From Aporrectodea caliginosa (lineage: Eukaryota > Annelida > Clitellata > Crassiclitellata > Lumbricidae): a DNA stretch of 64,000 bases. Shown piece after piece: positions 1 through 10,102 of the stretch (position 1 is its first letter; every line of letters starts with the position of its first letter). The stretch is taken from assembly GCA_020284085.1 (NCBI GenBank), contig JACEVL010000143.1, forward strand, positions 1,997,746-2,061,745, read 5' to 3'. Below the pieces are notes generated by a model. That model saw only the letters and a list, made by a program, of their open reading frames with translations. It did no database searches and had not been told where the DNA came from. The position numbers and the translations under genes were made by a program.

Positions 1-9
1 TAAGCAAAA

Positions 10-250
10 ATGTAATGTAATATAAATCTTTGAAAATTTCTCTGTGCCTAGAAAAGCCACGTCAGGGAGACCAGCTTATTCACCGGTGCTATATCAAATC
101 AAGTCCGCAATAGCCAGACTGCTCTGTTCGTTGGGATGCCAGGTCAAAATCCGGGGAGGTCAAGCCCAGGACTTATTAAGCATGTCTTCTAATAAATGTT
201 TGACAAGATCCGGCTTCAACTATACTGCCAGAAGAAAACCTGGCTATTGC
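10..250 (-). repeat. Retroposon 3'-end repeat, copy 1
   Basis: Positions about 15-140 match 33,270-33,395 closely: both carry an ATGTAATGTAA run, a TCTCxGTGCC stretch, the block CACGTCAGGGAGACCAGCTT and a CGCTATATCAAATCAAGT-type stretch. Shorter related copies with GTGAATAAGCTGGT lie at 58.56 kb (plus) and 61.2 kb (minus). The ATTACATTAC-like end reads as a simple-repeat tail when viewed on the minus strand, so this is probably the 3' end of a LINE or SINE inserted in minus orientation. The short ORF across it (44-265) has no recognisable domain and is not called. Confidence 0.55.
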
Positions 251-511
251 CAAGAACACAGATAAGAAGGATTCCTGTCTAAAGGTTATACAGGGCTGTT
301 ATAAACCGAGAAAGTCTGGAACTTACAAAGTAGACGACTGCAGCTGTTGAAAGGCAGATTCTAACCTAAACTGCAAGGCAGATATTTCACTATTACGGCC
401 AACCAGACTGACACAGACAGCTTTACTAGATCACCACAGGACAGACCCTCTCCTAAAGGCTCCCTAGACATTTATCAGATCCGCAAATAGCTACATTTGC
501 AAAGCATTAAA

Positions 512-564
512 ACAAAATAATGCACAAAGAAACTGCAATATCGTTCCTTTGTGCATTATTTTGT
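512..564. repeat. Perfect 18-bp inverted repeat (hairpin)
   Basis: ACAAAATAATGCACAAAG at 512-529 is the exact reverse complement of 547-564, with a 17-nt loop. It lies directly upstream of the AT dinucleotide array. It may be the core of a small palindromic element or a snap-back slippage product. No function is inferred. Confidence 0.85.
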
Positions 565-567
565 GCA

Positions 568-624
568 TCAATATATATATATATATATATATATAAATAT
601 ATATATATTTATATATTTTATGCA

Positions 625-667
<43 letters not shown>

Positions 668-674
668 TATATAT
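568..674. repeat. (AT)n microsatellite
   Basis: Near-continuous AT/TA repeats, interrupted by ATATTTATATATTTTATGCATG around 596-625. Confidence 0.95.
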
Positions 675-1054
675 GACTTATATTATAAGAAAAAGAAACA
701 TGATGTAAGTTAATACAATAATGCCTTCTAGATCAGAGGTATCAAAGCACGCTTGGCAATAATTTATCTGTGATTGGACAGGCAATAATCGCTGCAATAA
801 AAAACACCGCCTAGAAAAAAGTCTTCAACCTTCAAGCATGAAGATGATTGTGCTTATTTTTTGCAACAGAAATTAAAAGTGATTAAATGGCCTCAAGGGT
901 TCTGTATGAAAATATGCTTCGGCATTAATTAGTCGATGACAGGTGTTCGTAGAAGATAAGGGATCAGGGATTCCCAAAGAATCAAAGGATTTCTGCCTAT
1001 GCCATATACCTGAATATATGCAGGATGAGCTGCATTGGATTCCAATGCTAAGAC

Positions 1055-1644
1055 TAGTGTTGTTTTAGTTTTGCCTGGAGTTTTAGTTTTAGTTATATTA
1101 GTTTCAAATGCTAGGTGTTTTAGTTATTATTAGTTTTAGTTATTTCGCAATGTTTTAGTTTTAGTTATTATTAGTTTCACATGCTATTGGTTTTAGTTAT
1201 TATTAGTTTTAGTTATTTCGCCGAGTCTGACAATATTTTCCCGCATACAGCTTTTGCACCAAAAGGATGCACTCGCTACAATCTGTTTCTAATTGATACT
1301 TAAAATAGTCCCATACTCCAATAGTTTTACTTCTACCACTTAAATTTAGTTCGGACATCTGATAAAATTCCAAAGATCGGAAGATTACCGAACAAAGTGC
1401 TGATTACAAAACGCGTATATCCAAAACATTGAATATCCTAAACGCTAGGTTTTCGTTATGTGTTTTCGTTTTGGTTTTCGTTAAGTGCTTTCATTATTAT
1501 TAGTTTCGACTGGTTTAGTTTTAGTTTTTATTTCGTTATCGTTTTCTTTAGTTTTCGTTTCAGTTTTAGTTTTAGTTAACTAAAACCTTTTGTTTTCGTT
1601 AACGAAGGTTTTCGTTTTAGTTTTCGTTAACGAAAACAACACTA
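1055..1644. mobile_element. hAT-like MITE, 590 bp, TSD GCTAAGAC
   Basis: The left end TAGTGTTGTTTTAGTTTT and right end GAAAACAACACTA are inverted copies. An identical 8-bp direct repeat GCTAAGAC flanks both sides (1047-1054 and 1645-1652), the target duplication size typical of hAT transposons. The interior is made of degenerate ATTAGTTTTAGTTATT subrepeats on the left and TTTTCGTTAACGAAAAC palindromes on the right, separated by about 200 bp of ordinary sequence. It has no coding capacity, so it is a non-autonomous element. Confidence 0.85.
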
Positions 1645-1761
1645 GCTAAGACACACGGAATATTTCAGATCGCTATGCTGAACAGGAGCTATATAAATTA
1701 TAAATAAACAATTACAGTTAGAACTACCTAAGAATGAATATCACTAAACACTATGCTATAT

Positions 1762-1842
1762 CGTCATCATCAACATTATCACCATCATCAGTTCCTGATG
1801 CTAGCCATTTGACGGCGATGGATACGAATAAATTATCTCCAT
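1762..1842 (-). mobile_element. LINE 3' end with (GATGAT)n-type tail, copy 1
   Basis: In minus orientation this reads AATTTATTCGTATCCATCGC, then a GCTAGCATCAGGAACTGATG block, then a degenerate GATGATAATG tail. Related ends occur at 11.2, 22.2, 44.8 and 47.5 kb. The phrase CAGGAACTGATGATGATG is a common type of 3' terminus in animal non-LTR retrotransposons, where target-primed insertion leaves a short tandem repeat. Only the last about 80 bp are present, as expected for severe 5' truncation. Confidence 0.6.
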
Positions 1843-2068
1843 TGTCCTCAGTCATTTACCAAGTCAATTGCTCCCCTTAGTGTTAGTCCCAGTAATGTTA
1901 TGATGTCATTTATATTATCTATCCAGCATAGGCCTGGTCTGCCTTTGTTTCTTCATCCTTTCAATCTAGCATGTAGTGCATTGTGTGCACTGTGTGGGAT
2001 TCAGTCAACTGGCATTCTCTCTACATGTCCAAACCATACAAATATGCATAACAGCAATCAGAACTATG

Positions 2069-2389
2069 CAGGTGTCACGAAATAGAGTATTCCCCCCATA
2101 CATAAGTATCCCCTTAGCGAAATGGAGTATTCGGTTTAATTTCCCATGCAGATTCTAAGTGTATTCAGTCGTACTGTTTGGATTTATTATACACATAACA
2201 TTTTCAAATTGTGTATTTTTAGTTTGTACGTCGACCTGAAATCAAATTACTTCGTTTGTGGTGATTTTGACCGGATTTTCATCGAGGCTACCAGCTGGAT
2301 ACTCTAAACCGGTTTATTCCATCCGGGGGGGGGGATAAATTCATGACCCCCGGATAGTCTAGGACGGATACTCTATTTCTTTGAAACAG
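2069..2389. mobile_element. Inverted-repeat MITE (~320 bp), decayed ends
   Basis: The left end CAGGTGTCACGAAATAGAGT and the reverse complement of the right end CTGTTTCAAAGAAATAGAGT share a GAAATAGAGTAT core. Second inverted pieces lie inside (TAGTCTAGGACGGATACTC near the right end). Flanking octamers GAACTATG and GCACTAAT agree at only 5 of 8 positions, so the target duplication is uncertain. It is probably an old hAT-type non-autonomous element. Confidence 0.5.
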
Positions 2390-2631
2390 GCACTAATTAT
2401 GACTAATAACTAATTTTCTGTCTCTTGTCCATCCCATGCACTGCCACAAACCATAATCACAGCCTGAACCTCTATTCCAATGTAAATATACACAAACAGG
2501 TCTGTGAAGTAGGTAACCAGTGTGATCAGGCACCAGTTGGTCAGTCTGGCTAAACTGCAGGTCATTGACCTAAGGTCAAGCACCGTAAGCGTCTCTAAAA
2601 CAGCCCATATAATAACAAAAACTAATAGATC

Positions 2632-2697
2632 TGTAAAGCATTCTAGAAGTAGCTTGTTACTTCCGATGCTACAGAAACTGTCATCATGACATTGCAT
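2632..2697 (+). mobile_element. LINE 3'-tail fragment matching the 57.9-kb element
   Basis: The stretch around TCTAGAAGTAGCTTGTTACT matches 57,922-57,990, where it directly follows a recognisable reverse-transcriptase C-terminus. This copy is therefore the 3' tail of the same retrotransposon family, almost completely 5'-truncated. It ends in a degenerate CATTGCATTAC tail. Confidence 0.55.
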
Positions 2698-2929
2698 TAC
2701 ATAAGCCCATTGGGCTTCTTCTCCCCCACGAATCGATTTTTATTACACTTCCTGTTAGGCTATAACCTCTTCAATTTTTGTTCCTTACTAATCAGGCCTG
2801 GCTCGAAAGTAAGCTGCTTCTGAGTAGATCCCCACGTGTACATTGTATATAAATTATATGATTGATTGATTTGATTGATTGATAATCAGACAGCTGAAAC
2901 ATTACTTATCCGGAGTTCTGGAGTTTGGA

Positions 2930-3225
2930 TATGGGAGGGGTTTAGGGTAATGGTAACAATCTGGCACGAAGAGCCGAAGATCAGCACTGATGCGGGATCG
3001 GGATTGCTTCCCGATATATACCGTCCCAAAGGTCGACTTGATCAGCCTTTCATTTGCCATATGGTGTTGGTAAAATGAGCAGTAGGATGTGATGAGTGCC
3101 TTGCATGGCTGCCATACAGTTAAATTCGACTCCTGTAATAACTTGTGATCATCCGTTCATACTATGAATTGTAATCATACTGCAGTGTGTCAGTTTGAAA
3201 TTAATAAACAAAGATTATTATTGTT
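2930..3225 (+). mobile_element. tRNA-derived SINE family B, copy 1
   Basis: It has a tRNA-like head with GGTAATGGTAACAATCTGGC, a decayed box-B region, then the family body: TAAAATGAGCAGTAGGA, TGGCTGCCATACAGTT, TAATCATACTGCAG, TCAGTTTGAAATTAATAAAC. It ends in an ATTATTATT tail. Other copies are at 19.5, 22.9, 26.7 (plus) and 29.9 kb (minus). Such elements are transcribed by RNA polymerase III and moved by a partner LINE. Confidence 0.7.
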
Positions 3226-3369
3226 CCTGGATTCACGACCAGCGCATCCGGTTCACACTGTGTGAGAGATAAGACAGTGAAGGATACTTAGGATAGCACC
3301 TGTGGCATTCAAGACGAGATGCCAAGGCTGCAAAGTCAAGAGCCTAACACTTCAGCCCAAGTAACTTTC

Positions 3370-3667
3370 AACAGTTGAGATTCGCCATAACACTTAGGGG
3401 TTCTTCTCAAAATAGGCCTAAACTTCTACAAGGTTACAAGGCTTCAGGCTTAAATCATTTCATTGGCCCTGCACTATGGAACCAGCTTCCTCCTTTGACA
3501 CGTTCCTGTTTATTAACTGGTGGCCCAAGTGCCTCTTTTCGTTGTCTGAAGACCTCTTTCTTTTCTCTGGGTCTTTCGCACTGGGAGCGCCTCTGATTGG
3601 TGTGCATTGCAAGAGGCACTATATAAATTGATAGATACAATACAATACAATACTATACAATACACAT
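3370..3667 (+). mobile_element. Non-LTR retrotransposon 3' fragment, RT C-terminus plus (ATACA)n tail
   Basis: The 73-codon reading frame ending at 3596 contains GPALWNQLPPLTR, about 10 residues, then ASFRCLKTSFFSLG. This is the usual end of CR1/L2/Jockey-type ORF2 proteins (pattern GP.lWN.LP...R...s...Fk..Lk..ff). It is followed by a 3' UTR containing GCACTATATAAATTGATAGA and an (ATACA)n tail. A second, minus-strand copy of this 3' end is at about 24.22-24.4 kb. It is heavily 5'-truncated and so non-functional. Confidence 0.7.
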
Positions 3668-3866
3668 TCAATAGTACAGGACAGTATTGTACTAATGAAA
3701 ATGGACAATGCCCATTGCAACTGGTCAGCAGCACACTTTGAAATAATCCCCTCAATTAAAATTCAAAATTCAAATCAATTGCCCCATAAAGAGCAAGGAG
3801 ACAAGAGAATGGATGGGAAGTCTAATTGGACATTGCCAATAATTTAGGTACTTTTAAGCATGGGGT

Positions 3867-4150
3867 GCTCGATAGTGTAGTGGTTAGAGTGATGGACTGT
3901 CAATCGAGAGGTCGGTGGTTAAAATCCCCACCAGGGCAGAAGTTTGGTTCAAGATTTCTGCTCCACCTGCACCCCTCAGCCAACTCAGCTATCCTGTAAT
4001 GAGTACACTCACCGTACACTGTCAGCGGGAAGAGCAGATGGCGAGGGAGAGTACTGGCCAACCGCCCTCATATGCCGAGGCTAAGAAAATCAAGTCGCTA
4101 ACACTTCATACCCATGGCTGCCTCAGGGCTAGCTTAAGTGACTGCTAAAA
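3867..4150 (+). mobile_element. tRNA-Asp-like SINE family A, copy 1
   Basis: The head is clearly tRNA-derived: a box-A-like TAGTGTAGTGGTTAGAG, an anticodon-loop-like CTGTCAA (GTC, aspartate), and a box-B-like GGTGGTTAAAATCC. The unrelated body contains GATTTCTGCTCCACCTG, AATGAGTACACT, GATGGCGAGGGAGAG, ATGCCGAGGCTAAG, AAGTCGCTAACACTTCAT and GGGCTAGCTTAAGTGACTGCT. At least eight further copies or fragments occur in the window. The overlapping short ORF (3915-4148) is not a gene. Confidence 0.85.
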
Positions 4151-4480
4151 AAAGCCACTAGTACTTAATTATCAAAGGCTGGGTTGTCCTGAGAATACTT
4201 TCTAAACAGCACATCACGCCACCACTGCCTGTCCTTGTCAGTTGCATGACTTCACACAAACGTCCATGTTGCATGACAATCTGATTTTTAAATGTTGTAT
4301 GCAAGGCACATGCAGTGGTGAAAAACTGACCCATTTCCAAACGGTCAATGATTCAACCACAGCTAATTCCGCTGTGACTTGAGTCCACTAAGGTCGTACA
4401 GGAATATTTGAGAGAGGCAAATTGCTGCTGCAGCTGTTGAATAGAAAGATTGATGAATGTCATCCTAATGGCTGTGCCAC

Positions 4481-4642
4481 CAGTGTTTCCGTTAACGTCC
4501 AAATGGCCGTTTTTACCTCTGTAAAAACGTCCAAAACGTCCAAAATTTTCGGTGTGATAGCCGAAATACATGAGCTACGTCCGAAAAAATTCTAGGTCAG
4601 GGTATAAATACGTCCTCTTTTTGGACTCTAATGGAAACACTG
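4481..4642 (-). mobile_element. hAT-like MITE, CAGTGTTTCC family, copy 1
   Basis: The 162-bp element starts CAGTGTTTCCGTTAACG and ends CTAATGGAAACACTG, with inverted internal matches around CGTCCAAAA. It is the inverted relative of the copy at 9009-9169. Immediate flanks do not give a perfect octamer. GTGCCAC occurs at the left edge and again 4 bp beyond the right end, so a small insertion may have disturbed the target duplication. Confidence 0.7.
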
Positions 4643-4675
4643 TACAGTGCCACTACAAGGCACATTCAGTCATGA

Positions 4676-4864
4676 ATGATGGAAGATGCAGACGTTAGAC
4701 TCCTTCAAGCGGTCAACCGGAACTTTCAACATGTGCTTAGAGGCCTCTTTCCTCCGACCGTACGTAGGCCATATGCTCTGCGCCCTAGGCCTCATGAATT
4801 TGAACTGCCCAAAAAAGATGACCACAATTTCATCTCTAGGGTTCTATTTCGGACTATTCGGTGA
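4676..4864 (+). pseudogene. Non-LTR retrotransposon ORF2 C-terminal end
   Basis: The 62-codon frame ends with the arrangement LFPPTVRRPYALRPRPHEFE, then LPKKDDHNFISRVLFR. This resembles the terminal segment of many animal non-LTR retrotransposon proteins (LPP...Y.LR.R.H...LP..d..nFi.R.Ly). The upstream part LLQAVNRNFQHVLRGL also fits. No reverse-transcriptase domain is present upstream because the MITE at 4481-4642 and other sequence intervene. About 100 bp after the stop may be the element's 3' UTR. Confidence 0.6.
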
Positions 4865-4879
4865 TTTTAAGATTTAACT

Positions 4880-5560
4880 CTCAATCTGACTAAAGGCATA
4901 AACTTATAGTTTTTAATTTCATTACCTTCATTATCCCATGTAAACAAGTTGCGGTATGTCAACTTAGTATTTTTTTTTAATAAACGAAATCTACTACTAT
5001 GGCAATGAAAACTCCTCTAAACCTGAGCATTACATACCTTAGCATATGCTGCAGAAATGCAACTGTTCTATACAAATTTCCATAGCAAGGCAGAGCAAGC
5101 ACTTATTTACCTGTTCCAAACCTAAACAAACAATAGTCATTGGAGGCGTAATCCTAGACTTACAGTCTTCTTTGTCTATAACTCTTCGACATGAAAAGAA
5201 CAATGCAAAAAGCACATAATCATTACAGATCACTTGTAGTAAGGCTACAACAAAGTCTTCTCTGCCTCAGATGATGCTCTAGAATCTTCAACAGCTTCTT
5301 CTAGAGGTTCTTTGAATTAGTACCAAAGCAAGGCAACACAAGGACATACGAATAAATTATTTAAGAAACCGAGAGGAACATTAGGGTAGAAATTCTTCAG
5401 TGCAAGAGTTGTGGACTTGTGGATTGGTTTGGATGATAGAACAGTCTCAGTGGACACTATCACAGCTTTTAAGAGGAAGCTATGAGAGATAGGCTATTAA
5501 GTGTTACAAATTAACTTGCAGTGGTTCTAACACAGATGACTACACATCTTTTTGAACCAT
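4880..5560. other. Unannotated AT-rich stretch
   Basis: I see no convincing coding region, SINE or inverted-end element. The 64-codon minus-strand frame (5039-5233) has no recognisable features. A short TTATG/TTAAG pentanucleotide run follows at 5572-5610. Confidence 0.5.
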
Positions 5561-5921
5561 TTTAAACCCTTGTTATGCTATGTTATGTTATGTTAAGTTA
5601 AGTTATGCCATCTTACTTCCAGACACTCCAGCTTAAGTTAGTCACATTTCGACACTACAATTAGCACAACCGAACAGCTGGACTGAACCAAAAAAGCTCA
5701 ATGCTCTGATTTGTAGCAATGCTCTGCTTGTTTCAATCAGCCACATCAGTATTCTGACAATCATCCAGCCTTAAGACCAGCATAAACCAGTTTCAAACAG
5801 ATGCCAAGATCTGAGAAGTAGACACTCACACACACCAAATCAGCATTATCTAAACAGCTGAATATGTCTAAAAGACTTCAGACAATTGTGCTCAGCTCAG
5901 TGGGTCAGAGTGGTCGTCATT

Positions 5922-6104
5922 ATGGCAACGGCATGGAATGCTATGCTTGTTTTTATGCTTCCGGATCCTGAAATATCTGTGGAGGGCTTTCGAAGGATGT
6001 TGAAAACTCATTTGTTTATGTCATTCTACTAGCACCTGGTCAAGTGCATTTGCAGTTCATTTATTTACATTACCTTGTGCTTTAGAATAGAATAGAACAA
6101 AACA
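5922..6104 (+). mobile_element. Non-LTR retrotransposon 3' fragment with (TAGAA)n tail
   Basis: A short frame to the stop at 6030-6032 contains AWNAML, about 15 residues, then GFRRMLKTHLF. This is the hallmark end of LINE ORF2 proteins (WN.L...F+..LKTHLF). An AT-rich 3' UTR and a TAGAATAGAATAGAAC tail follow. Only the extreme 3' end is preserved. Confidence 0.55.
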
Positions 6105-6169
6105 GCCATTTATTGACTTCTGATCAGTAGAGTCTTGAAACAATGAAACACAAAGAATTGATCCCAAAG

Positions 6170-6359
6170 CAGTGGCGTAACGAGGAACGAGGGGGCAGAG
6201 GGAGCAACCGCCCTCGGGCGCAGCACAAGGGGGCACAAAATTAGGTTTCAGTGGTACACAGTACTATGACAAGAATGATTAAAACTCAACAAGAAAATTA
6301 AAAAGGGGCACAGTCATCAAATCTTCTCCTGGGCGCTGAAACCCTTCGTTACACCATTG
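6170..6359. mobile_element. hAT-like MITE, CAGTGGCGTAAC ends
   Basis: The left end CAGTGGCGTAACGAGGAACG and right end CCTTCGTTACACCATTG are inverted copies, with GGGCGCAGC / GGGCGCTGA matched further in. Flanking octamers TCCCAAAG (6162-6169) and TTCCAAGG (6360-6367) agree at 6 of 8 positions. This fits an old hAT insertion. It is non-coding. Confidence 0.65.
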
Positions 6360-6409
6360 TTCCAAGGTCCATAGGTCAACAAAAAAGGGTAAAAGAAATC
6401 GATTTGGAA

Positions 6410-6457
<48 letters not shown>

Positions 6458-6475
6458 TAATAATAATAATAACTC
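6410..6475. repeat. (AAT)n microsatellite
   Basis: Uninterrupted AAT repeats with one frame slip. The minus-strand ORF of 103 codons through it is mostly poly-isoleucine and is not a gene. Confidence 0.95.
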
Positions 6476-6748
6476 AAGACCATTATAAACCTGTCCAATG
6501 TCAGCATAATCCTCTTCAAGACTTCTCAGAGAAACTGTGTCAGTTTCCAACGTCTGTGGATGACTGAAGCGCTTAAAACAGTAGCCAGCCACTGACTGGT
6601 TCCACGCCATATATTTGAAGGCTGCCATCAGCGCTACAGAGGATCACTTATAGTCTCTGCCAATTCTTTGTGCCTTAGAGAGATTTCTAACAGGAGCTAA
6701 ATAAATAACCAGATACACAGATAAAAGACACTGAATAAATAACCAAAT

Positions 6749-7034
6749 ACTCGATAGTGTAGTGGTCAGCGTGCTAGACTGTCAACAGAGAGAGGTCGGG
6801 GGTTCAAATCCCCTCAACACAGAAATTTGGTTAGAGATTTCTGCTCCACCTGCCACCCCTAGCAAACTCGACTATAATGAGTACACTGACTGTACACTAT
6901 CGGTGGGACGATAAGATGGCGAGGGAGAGGACTGGCCACCCGCCCAAGATGCCGAGGCTAAGAAAATGAAGTCGCTAACACCTCATATGCATAGCTGCCT
7001 CATGGCTAGCTAAATGGACTGCTCTTCTTCTACT
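6749..7034 (+). mobile_element. tRNA-Asp-like SINE family A, copy 2
   Basis: This is one of the best-preserved copies: box A TAGTGTAGTGGTCAGCG, anticodon region GACTGTCAACAG, and box B GGTTCAAATCC matching the tRNA consensus. The whole body is present and ends in GGACTGCTCTTCTTCT. Confidence 0.88.
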
Positions 7035-7417
7035 AAATACATCCATGCCATCTTTGTAGAGACTAGAGACCATTCCCACAATCGCAAGACACCATTTGCA
7101 AGCAACTCAAACAGTACCCACCCGATCCAGGGTCATACTGATGATCTATGAAGAATTTCTCTCCATTTAAGCCGACATGATCATATTCTGCTATTCACAG
7201 ACAACACACTACTGTGCAAACGAATACAATGCAACAGTGTTATCAGCATTGTTATGCAAAGATTAGCCAAACAAGAGCTTCAAGCCTTGCCAGTATTCCA
7301 CTGCGTCAACTGACTGGAGCTAAGTGGCTGCAGAATACCAGGGATTTTGATCACATTCTGAACCATAAATGAGATTCCTTTCATAATGTAATGCACCGTT
7401 AAATCCTACATTTCTCA

Positions 7418-7470
7418 CCACCACCACCACCACCACCACAATCACCACCACCACCACCACCACCACCACA
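7418..7470. repeat. (ACC)n microsatellite
   Basis: CACCACCACC repeats interrupted once by ACAATC. Confidence 0.95.
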
Positions 7471-7654
7471 GAAGCTTTGCCCAGACTCTAGACACCCAGA
7501 TGATTCCCCAGGGCTCAACCGAATGAATCCCACAAGAGTCAGATTGTTGGGAGAGTTTCAGTGCCAGACTGGCAGCCCGGGAGGTGAAGCTGGGCACCCA
7601 GGAGTCTGCGTAGCTGCAAGAGACTGACATGGAACTTCACTTGCAGGCAGTCTC

Positions 7655-7728
7655 TTGATATCTGTCTATCTATGGAATTTATATAGCGCCCCTTCATAAT
7701 AACAATTCAGAGGCACTCCTTACCCAGA
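7655..7728 (-). mobile_element. LINE 3'-end fragment (GCGCTATATAAA type)
   Basis: Read on the minus strand it contains a GGCGCTATATAAATTCC block followed by a short TAGATAGACAGAT tail. This matches the style of the 3' ends at 3.6, 24.2, 33.1 and 37.4 kb. It has no coding part. Confidence 0.45.
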
Positions 7729-7735
7729 CAGTGAT

Positions 7736-7993
7736 ATCTTCTCCACTTGGACCCCTAGTCAACTCAGCAATGATGAGTACACGACTACACGTACTGCCCC
7801 AAGAACTGTTATATAAGAGGTTATTATTGGGGTTTATGACTAACCCCATACAGTGTACTGTCCGTGGGGAGATCGAACGGTGAGGGAGAGGACTAGCCAG
7901 CGGCCAATCACCCTAATAATTATCTGACGGATAAGAAAGTCTCTAACACTTCATATCATGGCTAGCTTAAGGCACTGCTCTGTTTTCTTCTTG
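7736..7993 (+). mobile_element. SINE family A, copy 3 (headless, with internal insert)
   Basis: The body matches family A from CTCCACTTGGACCCCTAGTC through GGTGAGGGAGAGGACTAGCC to GGCTAGCTTAAGGCACTGCT. About 60 bp of extra sequence near 7790-7850 interrupts it. The tRNA head is missing. Confidence 0.65.
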
Positions 7994-8447
7994 ATATATG
8001 TTGTACAGCTGAAAGACGATATACGACTAGCATAGTCATAAAACAAAGAACAAAAAGCCTCTTCTCCAGCTATCTGAGCATCATTCAATGACACACAACC
8101 TGTAGGCCTTCTTTCATGTATTGTCTTGAACAGGTTCTCTAAAAAATGTGCAGCAACAAAAATACGATCCTTTAAAACTGTGCAATGTAAATTTCCAAGC
8201 ACCAGGGTGACCAGCTTGTTCATCAGCCCATACCTGCAGATAAATACCCCAAGAGTGATGGATAAGCATAATACTTGAGAGATTCTTACGAAGCACTACA
8301 TAGATAGCCTATCTATCCTATGCTAGGAAAGAAATGCCTATTGAAATAATGATATAAAACCGATGACCCAGTGACTAACCAGTTAATCCTTCCTGTGCTA
8401 AATATCAAACATTGATGGGCTGCTCTGTGACCGTGTCCACATGTTTT

Positions 8448-8448
<1 letters not shown>

Positions 8449-8507
<59 letters not shown>

Positions 8508-8550
8508 TGTATGTGTACGCGTGTGTGTGGGCGCGTGTGTGCGTGTGTGT
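8449..8550. repeat. (GT)n microsatellite
   Basis: About 28 uninterrupted GT units followed by degenerate GTGTGC repeats. Confidence 0.95.
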
Positions 8551-8931
8551 GCATTCTGTCTTAATGTCCAGTTCCTGATAAATAAGAGATGAGGGTTTTA
8601 TTTTTACTGGAATGCCCTCATCGACAACTCCGAAACGTAATCTTCTAGATTTATGTGAATAGGGAACTAGACGTTTATTGTATAAATCGTGACCAATCCG
8701 ATGCGCTTAGCACTTCCTTGATCTCGCCGATTCCATCGCTCCAGGGCAACAAGCGCAGCTGAACAAGGCAGCCTCGGAAGCCATGTAGACTGCAACAGCA
8801 CGACCATAATACGCTGGAAAGATGCAAGGAAAAGGCAAAGACAGATCTATAAGTAAAAGATGGAAGGCACCACCATGGCCAGAGGGAACTAGTATACATA
8901 TCTCACATATGCACATTTATATGTATGGCTT

Positions 8932-9008
8932 GCATGTATGTATGTATGTATGTATGTATGTATGTATGTATGTATGTATGTATGTATGTATGTATGTATG
9001 TATGTATG
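8932..9008. repeat. (TATG)n microsatellite
   Basis: About 19 tetranucleotide units. The array is continued after 9170 by further TATG units because a MITE sits inside it. Confidence 0.95.
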
Positions 9009-9169
9009 CAGTGTTTCCATTAGAGTCCAAAAAGAGGACGTATACTTATATCCTGACCTAGAATTTTTGACGTAGTTCATTTCTAATGGTGATCACACCG
9101 AAAAATTTGGAATTTTGGACATTTGTTACAGACGTATAAATGACCGCTTGGGCATTAACGGAAACACTG
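9009..9169 (+). mobile_element. hAT-like MITE, CAGTGTTTCC family, copy 2, inside (TATG)n
   Basis: The 161-bp element runs from CAGTGTTTCCATTAGAG to CATTAACGGAAACACTG and is the inverted relative of 4481-4642. TATGTATG abuts both ends, consistent with an 8-bp target duplication, although the surrounding microsatellite would give the same octamer by chance. The array was probably there first and was split by insertion. Confidence 0.8.
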
Positions 9170-9547
9170 TATGTATGTATGCATGCATCTATGTATGTAT
9201 ATTGTATTTAAGCATTTGCAAAGCTTCTGTAGTAGGGTGAACCATTCAGAAGCACTCCATGTAGGCTATGTATGCATGTATGTATGTAAGTAGGTATGTA
9301 TGCAAAGTAAGGAAGTTGCATTTGCATCTGACAAACATACAAGCATCATCTGGTGCAGAATCAATAGGTAGACACTGAGAATAGATTACAGCAGAAGAAA
9401 ATCAAATCAATGGCTCACACAACTCAGTACTTATATAACTGAGACGAGAAATCTACCTCTAAACAGTTTAGTTCTAGCAATTGGTAGCATTAAAGCGTGC
9501 CCCTACATGCATATACATATAATTATACATGTATATATACATACAAG

Positions 9548-9988
9548 CAGAGCCATATTATCCATTAGTCACAGTAGGCACTGTGCCTAGGGCCTACAAA
9601 CCTTTCAGGGGCCTATGCAAGTCTGAAAATGAGATTTCGAAAAAATAAGTCTAATGACTGAATTTGACACAAAAATGAAAAAAGGAAATTTCAAATTCTA
9701 ATTTAATAAATTTTGTAATTGTACTGAAATAGTTTAACTTTAGGGTAAAACTGGGTGTGTTTGTGAATCATGATTAAACATGACGTCAATAAATAATGCG
9801 AGTGCATAATTATGCATTTAGCTTTTTGTTATTGTACTGGAACAGTTTAACTTTAGGGCAAAACTGGGTGTGTTCGTGAATCATTCAATAAACGAAGAAT
9901 TAAGCTTTACTGCAGAGATGGCAGTCGGGGTCTATGAATGCAAGAGTGCCTAGGGGCTAGGGCCTATGACGACCTTAAAATGGTCCAG
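9548..9988. mobile_element. hAT-like MITE, 441 bp, with internal duplication
   Basis: The left end CAGAGCCATATTATCC and the inverted right end CTGGACCATTTTAAGG are related. Both are followed inwards by AGGCAC and CTAGGGCC-type blocks. Flanks CATACAAG (9540-9547) and CATACATG (9989-9996) agree at 7 of 8. The interior has two copies of a segment of about 60 bp (9717-9778 and 9832-9893) around AGTTTAACTTTAGGG. Confidence 0.65.
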
Positions 9989-10102
9989 CATACATGTACA
10001 CATACATACATGCATGCATACAGACATCCATACAAACATGCACAATACATATAAGTACATGCATAAATACACACAAACACACAAATGCATACATAAATAG
10101 GG

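Noticed and set aside
3867..3940. A functional tRNA-Asp gene
   Set aside because: The acceptor stem is not formed, box B is altered, and the same head recurs with the same body in many copies. It is a SINE head.
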